64,000 nucleotides of DNA from Leisingera sp. ANG-M7 (GTDB lineage Bacteria > Pseudomonadota > Alphaproteobacteria > Rhodobacterales > Rhodobacteraceae), in contig NZ_JWLI01000001.1 of assembly GCF_000813965.1 (NCBI RefSeq), positions 658,141 through 722,140 of the forward strand. Direction: 5' to 3'. Each line of letters begins with the position of its first letter. Within the stretch, counting starts at the first letter, position 1. The notes below the pieces were generated by a model. It worked only from the letters and a program-made list of their open reading frames with translations. It did no database searches and was not told the DNA's origin. The position numbers and the translations under genes were made by a program. Positions 24,929 through 34,262 of this stretch are shown here, piece after piece.

Positions 24929-25888
24929 ATGAAGAAACTGATTGCAGGCGCTGCGATGGCGCTGATGGGTCTGGCAGGCGCTGCCATGGCCGAGGACTAC
25001 CCGGAGCGCCCGATCATGATGATGGTGTCCTACGGGGCTGGCGGGGCCACCGATTTCCAGGCCCGGATCGTTACCATGACCGCGGGCAACGAGGATGCGC
25101 TGGGAATGCCCATCGCCATCATCAACAAGCCCGGCGCCGGCGGCCGTGTCGGCTGGAACTGGTTTGCCACCCAGGCCGATGCCGACGGGTATACCCTCGC
25201 AGCCTACAACGTGCCCCACTTCATCGCCCAGTCGATCAAGGGCGGTGTCCAGTATTCCGCTGAGAGTTTCGAACCCATTGCCAACTGGGGTGCCGACCCG
25301 GCGGTCTTTGTGGTCGCCGCCGACAGCCCCTTCAATTCGATGGCAGATGTGGTTGCCCATGCCAAAGAAAACCCGGGCAAGCTGACCTTCTCCGGTGCGG
25401 GACTGTTCGTTGGCCACCACATCGCTGCGCTTCAAATTGAAAAGGCTGCAGGCGTGAAGATGGCCTATATCCCGACCAAGGGCGGCGGCGCAGCTGCAAT
25501 GAAGGCCGTGATCGCCGGTGAAGTCATGGGCGGCATCAACAACCTGTCCGACGCTTTCCGCGCGCAGGAGGCAGGTAACGTGAAAATCCTGGGCGTTGCC
25601 GACCTGCAGCGCTCTGACTTTCTGCCGGATGTTCCCACCATGCAGGAACAAGGGCTGGACGTTGACAATTCCTCCGTCAACTTCCGCGGTGTGATGGTGC
25701 CCAAGGACACCCCGCAGGAGGTGATAGACAAACTGGCGGCAACGGTACCCGAGATGTTCGCCAACCCCCGCGTTGCCAAGAAGATGCAGGCTGGCGGATC
25801 GCCCATGCACATCATGACCCGCGATGAGGTCAAGAAGATGTGGGCTGCCCGCGAACAGACACTGAAAGAGCTTCTGGCCGGGCTCTGA
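24929..25888 (+). CDS. TTT substrate-binding protein (TctC/Bug family)
   Basis: A 319-aa periplasmic binding protein with a Sec signal peptide (M-K-K-L-I-A-G-A-A-M-A, cleavage after A-A-M-A near residue 21). Bug-family features are YGAGGATDFQARIV, NKPGAGGRVGWNW and GGGAAAMKAVIAGEVMGG. GGGAGGAG precedes the ATG. It delivers substrate to the TctAB pair encoded just upstream. The usual mature-protein carboxylate-pinching loops are visible, but the ligand cannot be read from the sequence. Confidence 0.92.
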   Translation: MKKLIAGAAMALMGLAGAAMAEDYPERPIMMMVSYGAGGATDFQARIVTMTAGNEDALGMPIAIINKPGAGGRVGWNWFATQADADGYTLAAYNVPHFIAQSIKGGVQYSAESFEPIANWGADPAVFVVAADSPFNSMADVVAHAKENPGKLTFSGAGLFVGHHIAALQIEKAAGVKMAYIPTKGGGAAAMKAVIAGEVMGGINNLSDAFRAQEAGNVKILGVADLQRSDFLPDVPTMQEQGLDVDNSSVNFRGVMVPKDTPQEVIDKLAATVPEMFANPRVAKKMQAGGSPMHIMTRDEVKKMWAAREQTLKELLAGL

Positions 25889-25960
25889 TCCCAGGCAGAG
25901 CTCCTCCGGGGCGCGCGCGCAGCCGCAGCGCGCGTCCCGGCCAAGATATCGAGGTAAGAC

Positions 25961-27382
25961 ATGAACGCTCAGGACGCACTCGCCTCCGGCACCGCCGAGG
26001 TGGAACAGATCATGGTGCGCGCCCGCACCGCCCAACGGGGTTTTGAAGCCAAGGGAAGCCAGGCGCTTTATGACAAGGCCGCTCTTGCGGCAGGCTGGGC
26101 CATCATGGAACCCGCCCGTAACCGCGCCTTGGCGGAGCTGGCGGTGGAAACAACCGGCCTCGGCAATGTGCCGGACAAGATCACCAAGAACCACCGCAAG
26201 ACGCTGGGACTGCTGCGCGACATCGCGGACGTCCAGACCCATGGCGTCATCAGCGACGACCCGGAAACCGGCATCACCGAGATCATGCGCCCCATCGGCG
26301 TGATCGGGGCCGTTGTCCCCTCGACCAACCCGGCGGCGACGCCTGCCAACAACATCATCAACGCGCTGAAGGGCGGCAATGCCATCGTGGTGGCCCCCTC
26401 CCCAAAAGGCGTGGCCTCCTGCGAGCTGCTGCTTTCATATATCCATGCGGAGTTTGCCAAGCTGGGCCTCAGCCCCGATCTGGTGCAGATGATCCCTGCA
26501 CCGGGCTCCAAGGCCAAGACCCAGGCGCTGATGGAGGCCGCCGACCGGGTGATCTGCACCGGCAGCCAGAATAATGTGCACCGCGCCCAGTCCTGCGGCA
26601 CGCCTGCCGTAGCAGTCGGCGCCGGCAATGTGACCGTGATCGTGGACGAAACCGCGGACCTGGCCGATGCAGCGGCCAAGATCACCGCCTCCAAATGTTT
26701 CGACAATGCCACCTCCTGCTCGTCGGAGAATTCCGTCGTGGTGGTGGACGCCATCTACGATCAGTTCATTGCAGCGCTCGGCAGGGAAGGCGGCGCGCTG
26801 GTGCCTGAGGCGGACGCCGCAGGCATCATCGCCAGGCTCTGGCCGGACGGTCACCTGAATCGAGAAGTCATCGCACAGGATGCGGACAAGATGCTGGCCG
26901 CGCTTGGCATGGATGACAAAGTGCCGGCTGACACCAATTTCCTGGCGGTGGAAACCAAGGGCATCGGCCCGGACCACCCGCTGTCCGGCGAAAAGCTGAG
27001 CCGTATTCTGGCTGTCTACCGGGCTGCTGATTTCACGGATGCCAAAGCCACCGCTTCCCGCATCCTCGATCATCAGGGCGCTGGCCACTCCATCGGCATT
27101 CATACCACACGGGACGAACGCGCGGTGCAAATGGGCCGCGACCTCCCCACCTGCCGGGTGATCGTCAATCAGGCCCATACATTCGCCACCGGCGGCGCCT
27201 TTACCAATGGCATGCCATTTTCTCTGTCGATGGGATGCGGCAGTTGGGGCGGCAATTCGATCGATACCAACCTCAACTGGCGCCACTTCGTGCAAAGCAC
27301 CAAGATCGTGCGCGAAATCCCCTCCCGCGAACCTGCGCTCGAAGACGTCTTTGGCAGCTACTGGGCGGAGGCGGGCCAATGA
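25961..27382 (+). CDS. Acylating aldehyde dehydrogenase, SauS-like (sulfoacetaldehyde dehydrogenase)
   Basis: A 473-aa CoA-acylating aldehyde dehydrogenase. VVPSTNPAATPANNIINALKGGNA and GSKAKTQALMEAADRVICTGSQ belong to the EutE/SauS branch. The catalytic cysteine lies in FDNATSCSSENS (residue ~254). With a CoA ligase coupled downstream and a TTT transporter upstream, the best fit is SauS, reducing sulfoacetyl-CoA to sulfoacetaldehyde (named pathway: SauS/SauT of Cupriavidus necator). Other short acyl-CoA substrates are possible. The Xsc enzyme needed for the next step is not in the window. Confidence 0.7.
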   Translation: MNAQDALASGTAEVEQIMVRARTAQRGFEAKGSQALYDKAALAAGWAIMEPARNRALAELAVETTGLGNVPDKITKNHRKTLGLLRDIADVQTHGVISDDPETGITEIMRPIGVIGAVVPSTNPAATPANNIINALKGGNAIVVAPSPKGVASCELLLSYIHAEFAKLGLSPDLVQMIPAPGSKAKTQALMEAADRVICTGSQNNVHRAQSCGTPAVAVGAGNVTVIVDETADLADAAAKITASKCFDNATSCSSENSVVVVDAIYDQFIAALGREGGALVPEADAAGIIARLWPDGHLNREVIAQDADKMLAALGMDDKVPADTNFLAVETKGIGPDHPLSGEKLSRILAVYRAADFTDAKATASRILDHQGAGHSIGIHTTRDERAVQMGRDLPTCRVIVNQAHTFATGGAFTNGMPFSLSMGCGSWGGNSIDTNLNWRHFVQSTKIVREIPSREPALEDVFGSYWAEAGQ

Positions 27383-28887
27383 TGGAACCGCCCAAGGGAA
27401 CCATTCGCGATTGGCTGGACACACGCGCAGCTGAAGGCGGCACCGGCTTTGTCTTTCCGGACGGCGGCCCCGATCTCAGCTGGGCCGAGCTGCGCCAGAC
27501 GGCAGACGCCATCGCCCGCTATCTGACCGACAAAGGCATCGCCAAGGGCGAAAGCATCGCCATCCTGCATCCCAACGGGCGTGAAGCGCTCGAATGCCTG
27601 TTCGGGGTGCTCTACGGCGGCTTCCGCGCCACCATGATCAATCTGGTCGCAGGCAACAGCGCGGTGTCCTACGCCCTGGAGCACAGCTGTGCCCGATTTG
27701 CCTTTGTGCACGCCAGCCAGATTGACCTGTTCGAGCAGACTGCCAGCCTGCCTTTTCTCTCTCCTTTGGACCAGGCGGCAGCAACCGGCGGGTCACCGGC
27801 AGAGCTGCATCCGCTTTCTGCCGGTGACCACGCTTTGCTGATGTACACCTCGGGCACAACCGGCCAGCCCAAGGGGGTGGTGCATACGCACGCCAGCCTG
27901 CTGGCGGGCGGCTGGACCACCGCCGTGGCGCATGAGCTGACGCCGCAGGACCGCGGCCTCTGCGTGCTGCCGATCTACCATATCAACGGGCTCTGCGTGA
28001 CGGTAATGGGCGCGCTTATCTCCGGCGGCTCGCTTGCGATGTGCGAACGGTTCTCCGCCAGCCGATTCTGGGCCCATGCAGGCTGGTCGCAGGCCACCTG
28101 GTTTTCGGTTGTGCCCACCATCATCTCGCACTTGCTGCACTCGGACCTTGATCCCGTGGAAAGCACCAAGGCACGGCTGCGCTTCGGCCGCTCCGCCTCA
28201 TCGGCGCTGGCTCCGGACGTGCAGCGCGCATTTGAAGACCGCTTTGGGATCGCGATCATCGAAACCATGGGTCTGACAGAAACTGCTGCGCAGATTCTGT
28301 CCAACCCCCTGCCTCCCGGTGTCCGCAAGATCGGCTCTCCCGGCATCGCCTTTGGCAATGAGGTCACGACTCTGGATGCCCAGCTTCAGCCTGCCACTGA
28401 TGGCCGCGAGGGGGAACTGGCAGTGCGCGGTCCCAACGTGATGCTGGAATACCTGAACAACCCGGAGGCTACGGCAGCCGCCTTTGCCCCGGACGGCTGG
28501 CTGCGCACTGGGGATCTGGGGCGGATAGACGGCGACGGCTACGTGTTCGTTACCGGGCGCCTCAAGGAACTGATCATCAAGGGCGGCGAAAACATTGCCC
28601 CGCGCGAGATCGACGAAGCCCTCTACTCCCATCCGGATGTGATAGAGGCCGCCGCCTTCGGGCGTCCCTGCAAAAGCTATGGCGAAACAGTTGAAGCCGC
28701 AGTGAAAATACGCGACGGTTCCGAGCTGACCGAATTGGACCTGATCGAAATCTGCCGGGCTCAGCTTGGGAAGTTCAAATCACCTGACGGGGTGCATTTT
28801 CTCAAGGAACTACCCAAAGGCCCATCAGGAAAAATCCAGCGGAACAAAATACTTGCGGCACTATCAAATGCCCGACACCATGTCTAA
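27379..28887 (+). CDS. AMP-forming acyl-CoA ligase, SauT-like (sulfoacetate-CoA ligase)
   Basis: A 502-aa ANL-superfamily ligase. The P-loop-like motif LLMYTSGTTGQPKGVVH is at residues 154-170, with ETMGLTETAAQ, the hinge GDLGRIDGDGYVFVTGRLKELI, and the C-terminal catalytic lysine in KGPSGKIQRNK. It overlaps the dehydrogenase by 4 bp (ATGATGG, start at 27379). Together the pair would activate a carboxylate to its CoA ester and reduce it to the aldehyde, as SauT/SauS do for sulfoacetate. The assignment is by context; the exact substrate is not shown by the sequence. Confidence 0.68.
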   Translation: MMEPPKGTIRDWLDTRAAEGGTGFVFPDGGPDLSWAELRQTADAIARYLTDKGIAKGESIAILHPNGREALECLFGVLYGGFRATMINLVAGNSAVSYALEHSCARFAFVHASQIDLFEQTASLPFLSPLDQAAATGGSPAELHPLSAGDHALLMYTSGTTGQPKGVVHTHASLLAGGWTTAVAHELTPQDRGLCVLPIYHINGLCVTVMGALISGGSLAMCERFSASRFWAHAGWSQATWFSVVPTIISHLLHSDLDPVESTKARLRFGRSASSALAPDVQRAFEDRFGIAIIETMGLTETAAQILSNPLPPGVRKIGSPGIAFGNEVTTLDAQLQPATDGREGELAVRGPNVMLEYLNNPEATAAAFAPDGWLRTGDLGRIDGDGYVFVTGRLKELIIKGGENIAPREIDEALYSHPDVIEAAAFGRPCKSYGETVEAAVKIRDGSELTELDLIEICRAQLGKFKSPDGVHFLKELPKGPSGKIQRNKILAALSNARHHV

Positions 28888-29018
28888 ACTGCGCGTTCCG
28901 GCAGCGTCGCGGAACCGGGGCCAGGCACATTGAACAATGGCCGAACTGGGCAATTAATCGATCAGAAAAGTCAAATGAAGCCATTCCAGAGGGTGCTCTG
29001 AAATGGCTCTTCGTTTGG

Positions 29019-30557
29019 TCAGTCGCTGATTGCGCCCTCCTCGTCGCGGCGCTGGTGCATCTTGGCTTTGACACGCGCGCCGACAATCAGCGGCAGCACA
29101 AAGCCGATAATGGCAATGGCCCAGAGTGCGATGGACAGCGGGCTGTCAATCAGCGTCCACCAGTTGCCATTGTCGATTGTCACAGCGCGGCGCAGGTTGT
29201 TCTCCATCGAATTGCCCAGCAGGGTGCCCAGAATGATCGGCACCAGCGGCACATCCAGCTTGCGCAGCACCCAGCCCATCACCCCGAAACCGATCATCAC
29301 CAGGAGATCGAAGGTGCTGCCCGAGATGCCATAGATACCGACAAAGCTGACCATCGCCACAATCGGCATCAGGATCCGCGACGGTATCATCAGCACACGG
29401 GTGAACAAGCCAACCATCGGGATGTTCATCGCCAGCAGCATGAAGTTGGCAATGAACAGCGCCGCGATCAGGCCCCAGACCACATCCGGGTTCTGGCTGA
29501 ACAGCAGCGGGCCGGGTGTGATATTCAGCGCCAGCAGAACCGCCAGCAGAACCGCGGTTGTGCCCGATCCCGGCACACCCAGCGCCAGCATCGGCACCAG
29601 CGCGCCGCCGGCAGCTGCGTTGTTGCCGGCTTCAGGTGCTGCCACGCCACGCGGATCACCGGTGCCGAAGGTGCCTTCCTTGTCGACCAGTTTCTTCTCC
29701 ATTGAATAAGAGATGAACGAGCCCAGCGAGGCGCCCGCACCGGGCAGAACACCGGCAATGAAGCCTAAAAAGGACGTCCGAAGCATGGTCGGGGTGGTCC
29801 GCCGGATCATTGAAACCGGCGGATACAGCTTGCCGATGGTCAGTTTACGCCCCGCAGCGTCGGATCCGCCGTGCCGGGTCTCCAGGAAGATAAAGACCTC
29901 AGACAGGGCGAACAGGCCAACGATGGCAACCAGGAAATCCAGCCCGTCATAAAGATGCACCTCACCAAAGGTGAACCGCGGCACGCCGGTCTGGGTATCG
30001 ACGCCGATGGTCGCCAGGCCCAGGCCCAGCGCTGCGGCAAAGGCCGACTTTGCCTGATTTGTCGAAGAGACGCCGCCCAAGGTCATGAAGGCGAGCGCAA
30101 ACAGCGCGAAGTATTCCGCCGGGCCGAACAGAAGGGCGATCTTCACCAGCTGCGGCGCCAGCAGGATCAGCCCCCAGGTGGCCAGGAAGGCGCCGACAAA
30201 GGACGCGATACCCGACAGCGACAGAGCTTCGCCCGCCATCCCTTTCTTGGCCATCGGATGGCCGTCCAAGCAGGTCATCATGGCCGGCTCATCCCCGGGA
30301 ATATTCAGCAGGATCGAGCTGATGCGCCCGCCGTACATGGCGCCATAGTAGACGCTGGTCAGCAGGATCAGCGAGGGCGTCGCCCCAAGCCCCAGGGTAA
30401 AGGCCAGCGGGATCAGGATGGCAACCCCGTTCGACGGCCCCAGCCCCGGCAGCGCCCCCATGATGGTGCCCAGGAAACAGCCCAGCAGCGCGAGGCCGAT
30501 GTTCTGCCAGCTGAGCGCGATGGCAAAGCCGTCGCCAAGATTTGCGAGAAGCTCCAT
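29019..30557 (-). CDS. tctA: TTT transporter large permease (TctA family), second system
   Basis: A 512-aa TctA permease with motifs GALPGLGPSNGVAILIPLAF near residue 35 and GVLPGAGASLGSFISYSMEKK near residue 265, and multiple membrane spans. It is the last gene of a tctC-tctB-tctA unit on the minus strand, divergent from a TctDE regulatory pair. It ends in a short charged tail (KAKMHQRRDEEGA). Citrate or another tricarboxylate is likely from homology to TctCBA-TctDE systems, but the substrate is unproven. Confidence 0.9.
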   Translation of the reverse strand: MELLANLGDGFAIALSWQNIGLALLGCFLGTIMGALPGLGPSNGVAILIPLAFTLGLGATPSLILLTSVYYGAMYGGRISSILLNIPGDEPAMMTCLDGHPMAKKGMAGEALSLSGIASFVGAFLATWGLILLAPQLVKIALLFGPAEYFALFALAFMTLGGVSSTNQAKSAFAAALGLGLATIGVDTQTGVPRFTFGEVHLYDGLDFLVAIVGLFALSEVFIFLETRHGGSDAAGRKLTIGKLYPPVSMIRRTTPTMLRTSFLGFIAGVLPGAGASLGSFISYSMEKKLVDKEGTFGTGDPRGVAAPEAGNNAAAGGALVPMLALGVPGSGTTAVLLAVLLALNITPGPLLFSQNPDVVWGLIAALFIANFMLLAMNIPMVGLFTRVLMIPSRILMPIVAMVSFVGIYGISGSTFDLLVMIGFGVMGWVLRKLDVPLVPIILGTLLGNSMENNLRRAVTIDNGNWWTLIDSPLSIALWAIAIIGFVLPLIVGARVKAKMHQRRDEEGAISD

Positions 30558-30569
30558 GCGGCGCCCTCC

Positions 30570-31001
30570 TCAGAAGCCAAGCGGACCCTTGGCCAGCGAC
30601 AGGCCGAGGATCAGGTGAAAGGTGACATAGATGCCGATGGAAGTGCCGGCGCCCACGGCCGCTGTTTCCAGCGGTCCCGATCCCAGGCGCCAGGCCAGAT
30701 AGGCGGCGGCAAAGGCGGTAGCAATGACAAAACCCGCGACCGGCAGCATTTCAGCGTAGAGGATCAGCACCACCACGGCAGCAGCAACTTCTGCCAGACG
30801 TGCCAAGGCAGGCCAGTGCGGTTCAGGGTCCGGGCGCAGCGCGATCACGGCACCCGACAGGGCGAGGATAGCGGCAATGATCAGGGGAAAGGCCTTGGGG
30901 CCGACGGCATCGGAGAGAAAGCTTTCCTCAATCGCAAGCGCGGCAAAGACATAGCCGGCGGCAAGGATGATGCCGAAAACCCCGAAGATACGATCGCTCA
31001 T
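30570..31001 (-). CDS. tctB: TTT transporter small permease (TctB family), second system
   Basis: A 143-aa membrane protein with four hydrophobic stretches (residues ~5-23, 36-52, 66-95, 110-135), matching TctB. It is 12 bp upstream of tctA in the same direction. A strong hairpin lies between it and the binding-protein gene. Confidence 0.82.
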   Translation of the reverse strand: MSDRIFGVFGIILAAGYVFAALAIEESFLSDAVGPKAFPLIIAAILALSGAVIALRPDPEPHWPALARLAEVAAAVVVLILYAEMLPVAGFVIATAFAAAYLAWRLGSGPLETAAVGAGTSIGIYVTFHLILGLSLAKGPLGF

Positions 31002-31026
31002 GGCGGTCTCCAGTTCGGGTATTCAG

Positions 31027-31066
31027 GCGGGGCGGGCTGACAGGCTGCTGTGCCGGTCCGCCCCGC
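31027..31066 (-). promoter_or_regulatory. Intercistronic hairpin between tctC and tctB
   Basis: Perfect 9-bp stem GCGGGGCGG (31027-31035) with CCGCCCCGC (31058-31066). Such hairpins after a binding-protein cistron often protect its mRNA and give it a higher yield than the permeases. This role is inferred. Confidence 0.55.
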
Positions 31067-31072
31067 GGCAGG

Positions 31073-32050
31073 TTACTTGATGATCCCGATGTCCTTCGAA
31101 ATCGTCTGAATCTGGGCAACTGAGCCGCTGACGAACTCCTGGAAAGCCGCCCCCTGCAGGTCCAGCGGTGCCAGGCCGTTGGCGGCCATTACCTCTTTCC
31201 ACGCGTCAGACGCATAAAGATTACCGATCTTGGAAACCCATGCGTCATAGGCCTCGTCCGACATGCCGCCAGGCGCATAGAAGCCGCGCCAGTTGGCGCC
31301 GATTGCATCAACACCCTGTTCCTTGGCGGTCGGGAAGTCCGCAAATTCGCCTGGCAGGCGTTCCGGCGACAGCACTGCAATCACCTTGATGTCACCTGAA
31401 TCCACAAACCCCTTGGCCTCGGAGATGTCGCCGGTGAAGGCCTGCACGGAACCTGCCAGCAACTGGGTCACGGCTTCGCCGCCGCCGTCAAAGGCGATGT
31501 ATTTGACGCTGCGCACGTCCTCGATGCCATAGGCACTTGCCGCGATCAAAACCTTCAGGTGGTCCCAGCCGCCCACCGCAGAACCGCCCGCGACGGAGAC
31601 CGAGGTTGGGTCTGCCTTGATGGTATCCAACAACTGCGGCAGCGTTTCGATTCCGCTGTCGGCAGACACCGCGATCACGCCGTAATCCGCGCCGATGGCC
31701 GCCAGCCAGCGCACCTGGTCCATGCTGTTGCCCGGATAGGCGCCCTGTGCCAGGCGGGTTGCAGTGGCGCTGGAAGCAGCAACGATCAGGCTGTTGTCGT
31801 CCGCGCGCTTGTTGACCACCTCGGCAAAGGCCACACCGCCGCCGCCACCAGCCAGATTCACCACCTGCATGGTCTTGTCGATCAGTCCCAGATCCTGCAG
31901 CGACTTGCCAACCTGGCGGCAGGTAAAGTCCCAGCCGCCGCCCGGGTTGGCCGGGGCGATGCATTCGGGGTTTTCCTGTGCCCGGGCCGCAAAAGCGGAC
32001 AGCGACAGGGCGGCGGCGGCAAACAGGCCGCGGGTGACAGTGAATTTCAT
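31073..32050 (-). CDS. tctC: TTT substrate-binding protein (TctC family), second system
   Basis: A 325-aa binding protein with a Sec signal peptide (residues 1-24, ending in F-A-A-R-A). It contains ECIAPANPGGGWDFTCR and VVNLAGGGGGVAFAEVVNK, typical of the TctC branch linked to TctDE two-component systems. GAGGAGGAA precedes the ATG at 32050; a longer in-frame start 36 bp upstream is less likely because the signal peptide would be pushed inside. It is divergent from tctD. Confidence 0.9.
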   Translation of the reverse strand: MKFTVTRGLFAAAALSLSAFAARAQENPECIAPANPGGGWDFTCRQVGKSLQDLGLIDKTMQVVNLAGGGGGVAFAEVVNKRADDNSLIVAASSATATRLAQGAYPGNSMDQVRWLAAIGADYGVIAVSADSGIETLPQLLDTIKADPTSVSVAGGSAVGGWDHLKVLIAASAYGIEDVRSVKYIAFDGGGEAVTQLLAGSVQAFTGDISEAKGFVDSGDIKVIAVLSPERLPGEFADFPTAKEQGVDAIGANWRGFYAPGGMSDEAYDAWVSKIGNLYASDAWKEVMAANGLAPLDLQGAAFQEFVSGSVAQIQTISKDIGIIK

Positions 32051-32206
32051 GCGTTCCTCCTCAGGTCGTGGCCGGCGCACTCCCAAGCACCGGAGATCGC
32101 CCGCAACAATTCGCTTTGGCAGCTCTGTTTCTGCGGGTTAGACATGTTTACCCATTGAAGCTGTCACCAACCTGTCGCCGGTTTCAGCAAAGCGGAGCGC
32201 CATTGA

Positions 32207-32878
32207 ATGCGGGTCTTGATGGTTGAGGATGCAGAGGATCTGGCCGAGGGGGTGACCGCCCACCTGGCCCGTTCGGGAATTGCCTGTGATCTGGCGCCGG
32301 ACATCGAAAGCGCCCGCGACTGCCGGGCGGTGCAGGCCTATGACGCGGTGATACTGGACATCAACCTGCCGGACGGCTCCGGCCTGTCGCTGCTGCGCGA
32401 GATGCGCCTGGCGGGCGACCCGGCCCCGGTGCTGATGCTGACCGCGCTGACCTCGGTGGACGACCGGGTGGCAGCGCTGGATCAGGGGGCGGATGATTAC
32501 CTGGGCAAGCCTTTCGACCAGCGTGAACTGGAAGCGCGGCTGCGGGCGCTGGTGCGGCGCCAGATGGAGCGGAAGGATGAGCGGATCGTGCTGGGCTGCC
32601 TGGCTTTTTCGCCCAGCGACCGCAGCGCCCGGCTGGACGGCCGCCTGCTGGAACTGACCCGGCGCGAGGCCGCCCTGCTGGATATGCTGATCCGCCATCA
32701 GGACCGCTACCTGTCCAAAACGCGGCTTTATGACTCGCTCTATGGTTTCGACGATGCCGATGTGGGCGAGAACGCGATCGAGCTTTACATCGCCCGCCTA
32801 CGCAAGAAGATCGCGGGTAGCGATGTCAGCATCAGCACCCAGCGGGGGGTCGGCTACCGGCTGCATCTGAATGGCTGA
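32207..32878 (+). CDS. tctD: Response regulator, OmpR/TctD type
   Basis: A 223-aa regulator. The receiver domain covers residues 1-115, with the acidic pair E7-D8, phospho-acceptor D51 in VILDINLPDGSG, and LGKPFD. The winged-helix DNA-binding domain is C-terminal, with LTRREAALLDMLIRH and ISTQRGVGYRLHL. It overlaps the sensor kinase gene by 8 bp. It is divergent from tctC-tctB-tctA and probably activates it, as TctD does. Confidence 0.93.
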   Translation: MRVLMVEDAEDLAEGVTAHLARSGIACDLAPDIESARDCRAVQAYDAVILDINLPDGSGLSLLREMRLAGDPAPVLMLTALTSVDDRVAALDQGADDYLGKPFDQRELEARLRALVRRQMERKDERIVLGCLAFSPSDRSARLDGRLLELTRREAALLDMLIRHQDRYLSKTRLYDSLYGFDDADVGENAIELYIARLRKKIAGSDVSISTQRGVGYRLHLNG

Positions 32879-34262
32879 GCCGCGCCCGCCGCTTACGCTG
32901 GCGGCCCGGGTGCTGGGGGCGGTTCTGCTGATCCTGCTTCTCGGCGGCGTGCTGGTGTCCGGAAGCGCCTGGCTGAACGGTCAGCAGGCCGCGCGTCAGG
33001 CCTATGACCGCATCCTGCTGGGCGCGGCCAGAGATATCGCCGAGTCGGTCCGGGTCCAGGAGGGGGTCCCTGCCGCCGACCTGCCGGTTTCGGCTTTCCA
33101 GCTGCTGGCACAGGCTCCTGACGACCGCATCTATTATGCGGTGCATGGGCCCGGGCAGGCGTTCATAACCGGCGTTGATCCCGAAAGTGAAGTTCAGGTG
33201 CCGCCCCCCGGATCCGGCGGCCCGGATTACTTCGAGGCCCCCCTCAACGGCGAGCCCGCGCGCTTCGTCCGGATCACCCGCCGCTTCGCGGAGCGCAGCT
33301 TCTCCGGCCCCGTCGAGGTTGTGGTCGGCCAAACCCTGCGGGCGCGCAAGGCGATGACATCGGATCTGATGCTGGATGCGCTCCTACCGATGGCAGTCGC
33401 AGGTCTGGCGCTGATGGCAATGGCCTGGCTGGTGATCCGCACCGCATTGCGCCCGCTGGAGGACATCACCGACGATTTGGCGCGCCGCGACCCCTATGAC
33501 CTGACACCAATTGCCACGGGCCGCCTTCCGCGGGAACTGCAGGTGGTGCTGGGCGCCATGAACCGGTTCATGGGGCGGTTGGACACTCAGGTCGAGGCGA
33601 TGCGCAATCTGATCTCCGACACTGCACACCAGCTGCGCACGCCGGTGGCCGCAATGCGCGTGCAGGCGGAAACCGCGGTGGCCGAACCCGGCGAAGCCGC
33701 CCGCCGCCGCGCCCTGGAGCGGCTGCTGGCGCGCACCCGCTCGCTGGGCAGGCTGCTGGATCAGCTTCTAAGCCGTGCGCTGGTGGCGCATCGCACCGAC
33801 AGCGCCCCGCGGCGGCCCGTCGACCTGCGCGAGGTCGCACTGGAGATCATGGAGCGCGATGACCACGCATTGCTGGCCCCCGGCAGCGACCTGCGGCTGG
33901 AGATCGGAGAGGACCCGGTGATGGTGCTGGCCGATGCCTTTTCCCTTGGCGAGGCGGCCGGAAATCTGCTGGGCAATGCGCTCAGGCACGGCACACCGCC
34001 GGTCGCCATAGGCGCAGAGCAGCGCGGCCGCGAGGCCATCCTGTGGGTGCGCGATGCCGGCCCCGGCCCGGCGCCCGCTGTTACGGAACAGCTCGGCAGC
34101 CGCTTCAACCGCAGCGCCGGCACCCAGGAGAACAGCACCGGCATCGGCCTGTCGATCGTGGCTTCCGTGGCCGCTGCCTTTGGCGGCCGGGTAGAGATGG
34201 CGAACGAGGACAGCGGCTTCCGCGCGGCCCTGGTTCTGCCCGCTGCGGAGGAGAAACCATGA
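32871..34262 (+). CDS. tctE: Sensor histidine kinase, TctE type
   Basis: A 463-aa membrane kinase. Two transmembrane segments (~13-34 and ~163-184) flank a TctE-like periplasmic domain of ~130 residues. HAMP-like and HisKA regions follow, with the phosphorylated His253 in SDTAHQLRTP, then an ATPase domain with GNLLGNALRHG, VRDAGPG and STGIGLSIV. It is coupled at both ends: 8-bp overlap with tctD and 4-bp overlap with the following binding-protein gene. Confidence 0.93.
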   Translation: MAEPRPPLTLAARVLGAVLLILLLGGVLVSGSAWLNGQQAARQAYDRILLGAARDIAESVRVQEGVPAADLPVSAFQLLAQAPDDRIYYAVHGPGQAFITGVDPESEVQVPPPGSGGPDYFEAPLNGEPARFVRITRRFAERSFSGPVEVVVGQTLRARKAMTSDLMLDALLPMAVAGLALMAMAWLVIRTALRPLEDITDDLARRDPYDLTPIATGRLPRELQVVLGAMNRFMGRLDTQVEAMRNLISDTAHQLRTPVAAMRVQAETAVAEPGEAARRRALERLLARTRSLGRLLDQLLSRALVAHRTDSAPRRPVDLREVALEIMERDDHALLAPGSDLRLEIGEDPVMVLADAFSLGEAAGNLLGNALRHGTPPVAIGAEQRGREAILWVRDAGPGPAPAVTEQLGSRFNRSAGTQENSTGIGLSIVASVAAAFGGRVEMANEDSGFRAALVLPAAEEKP

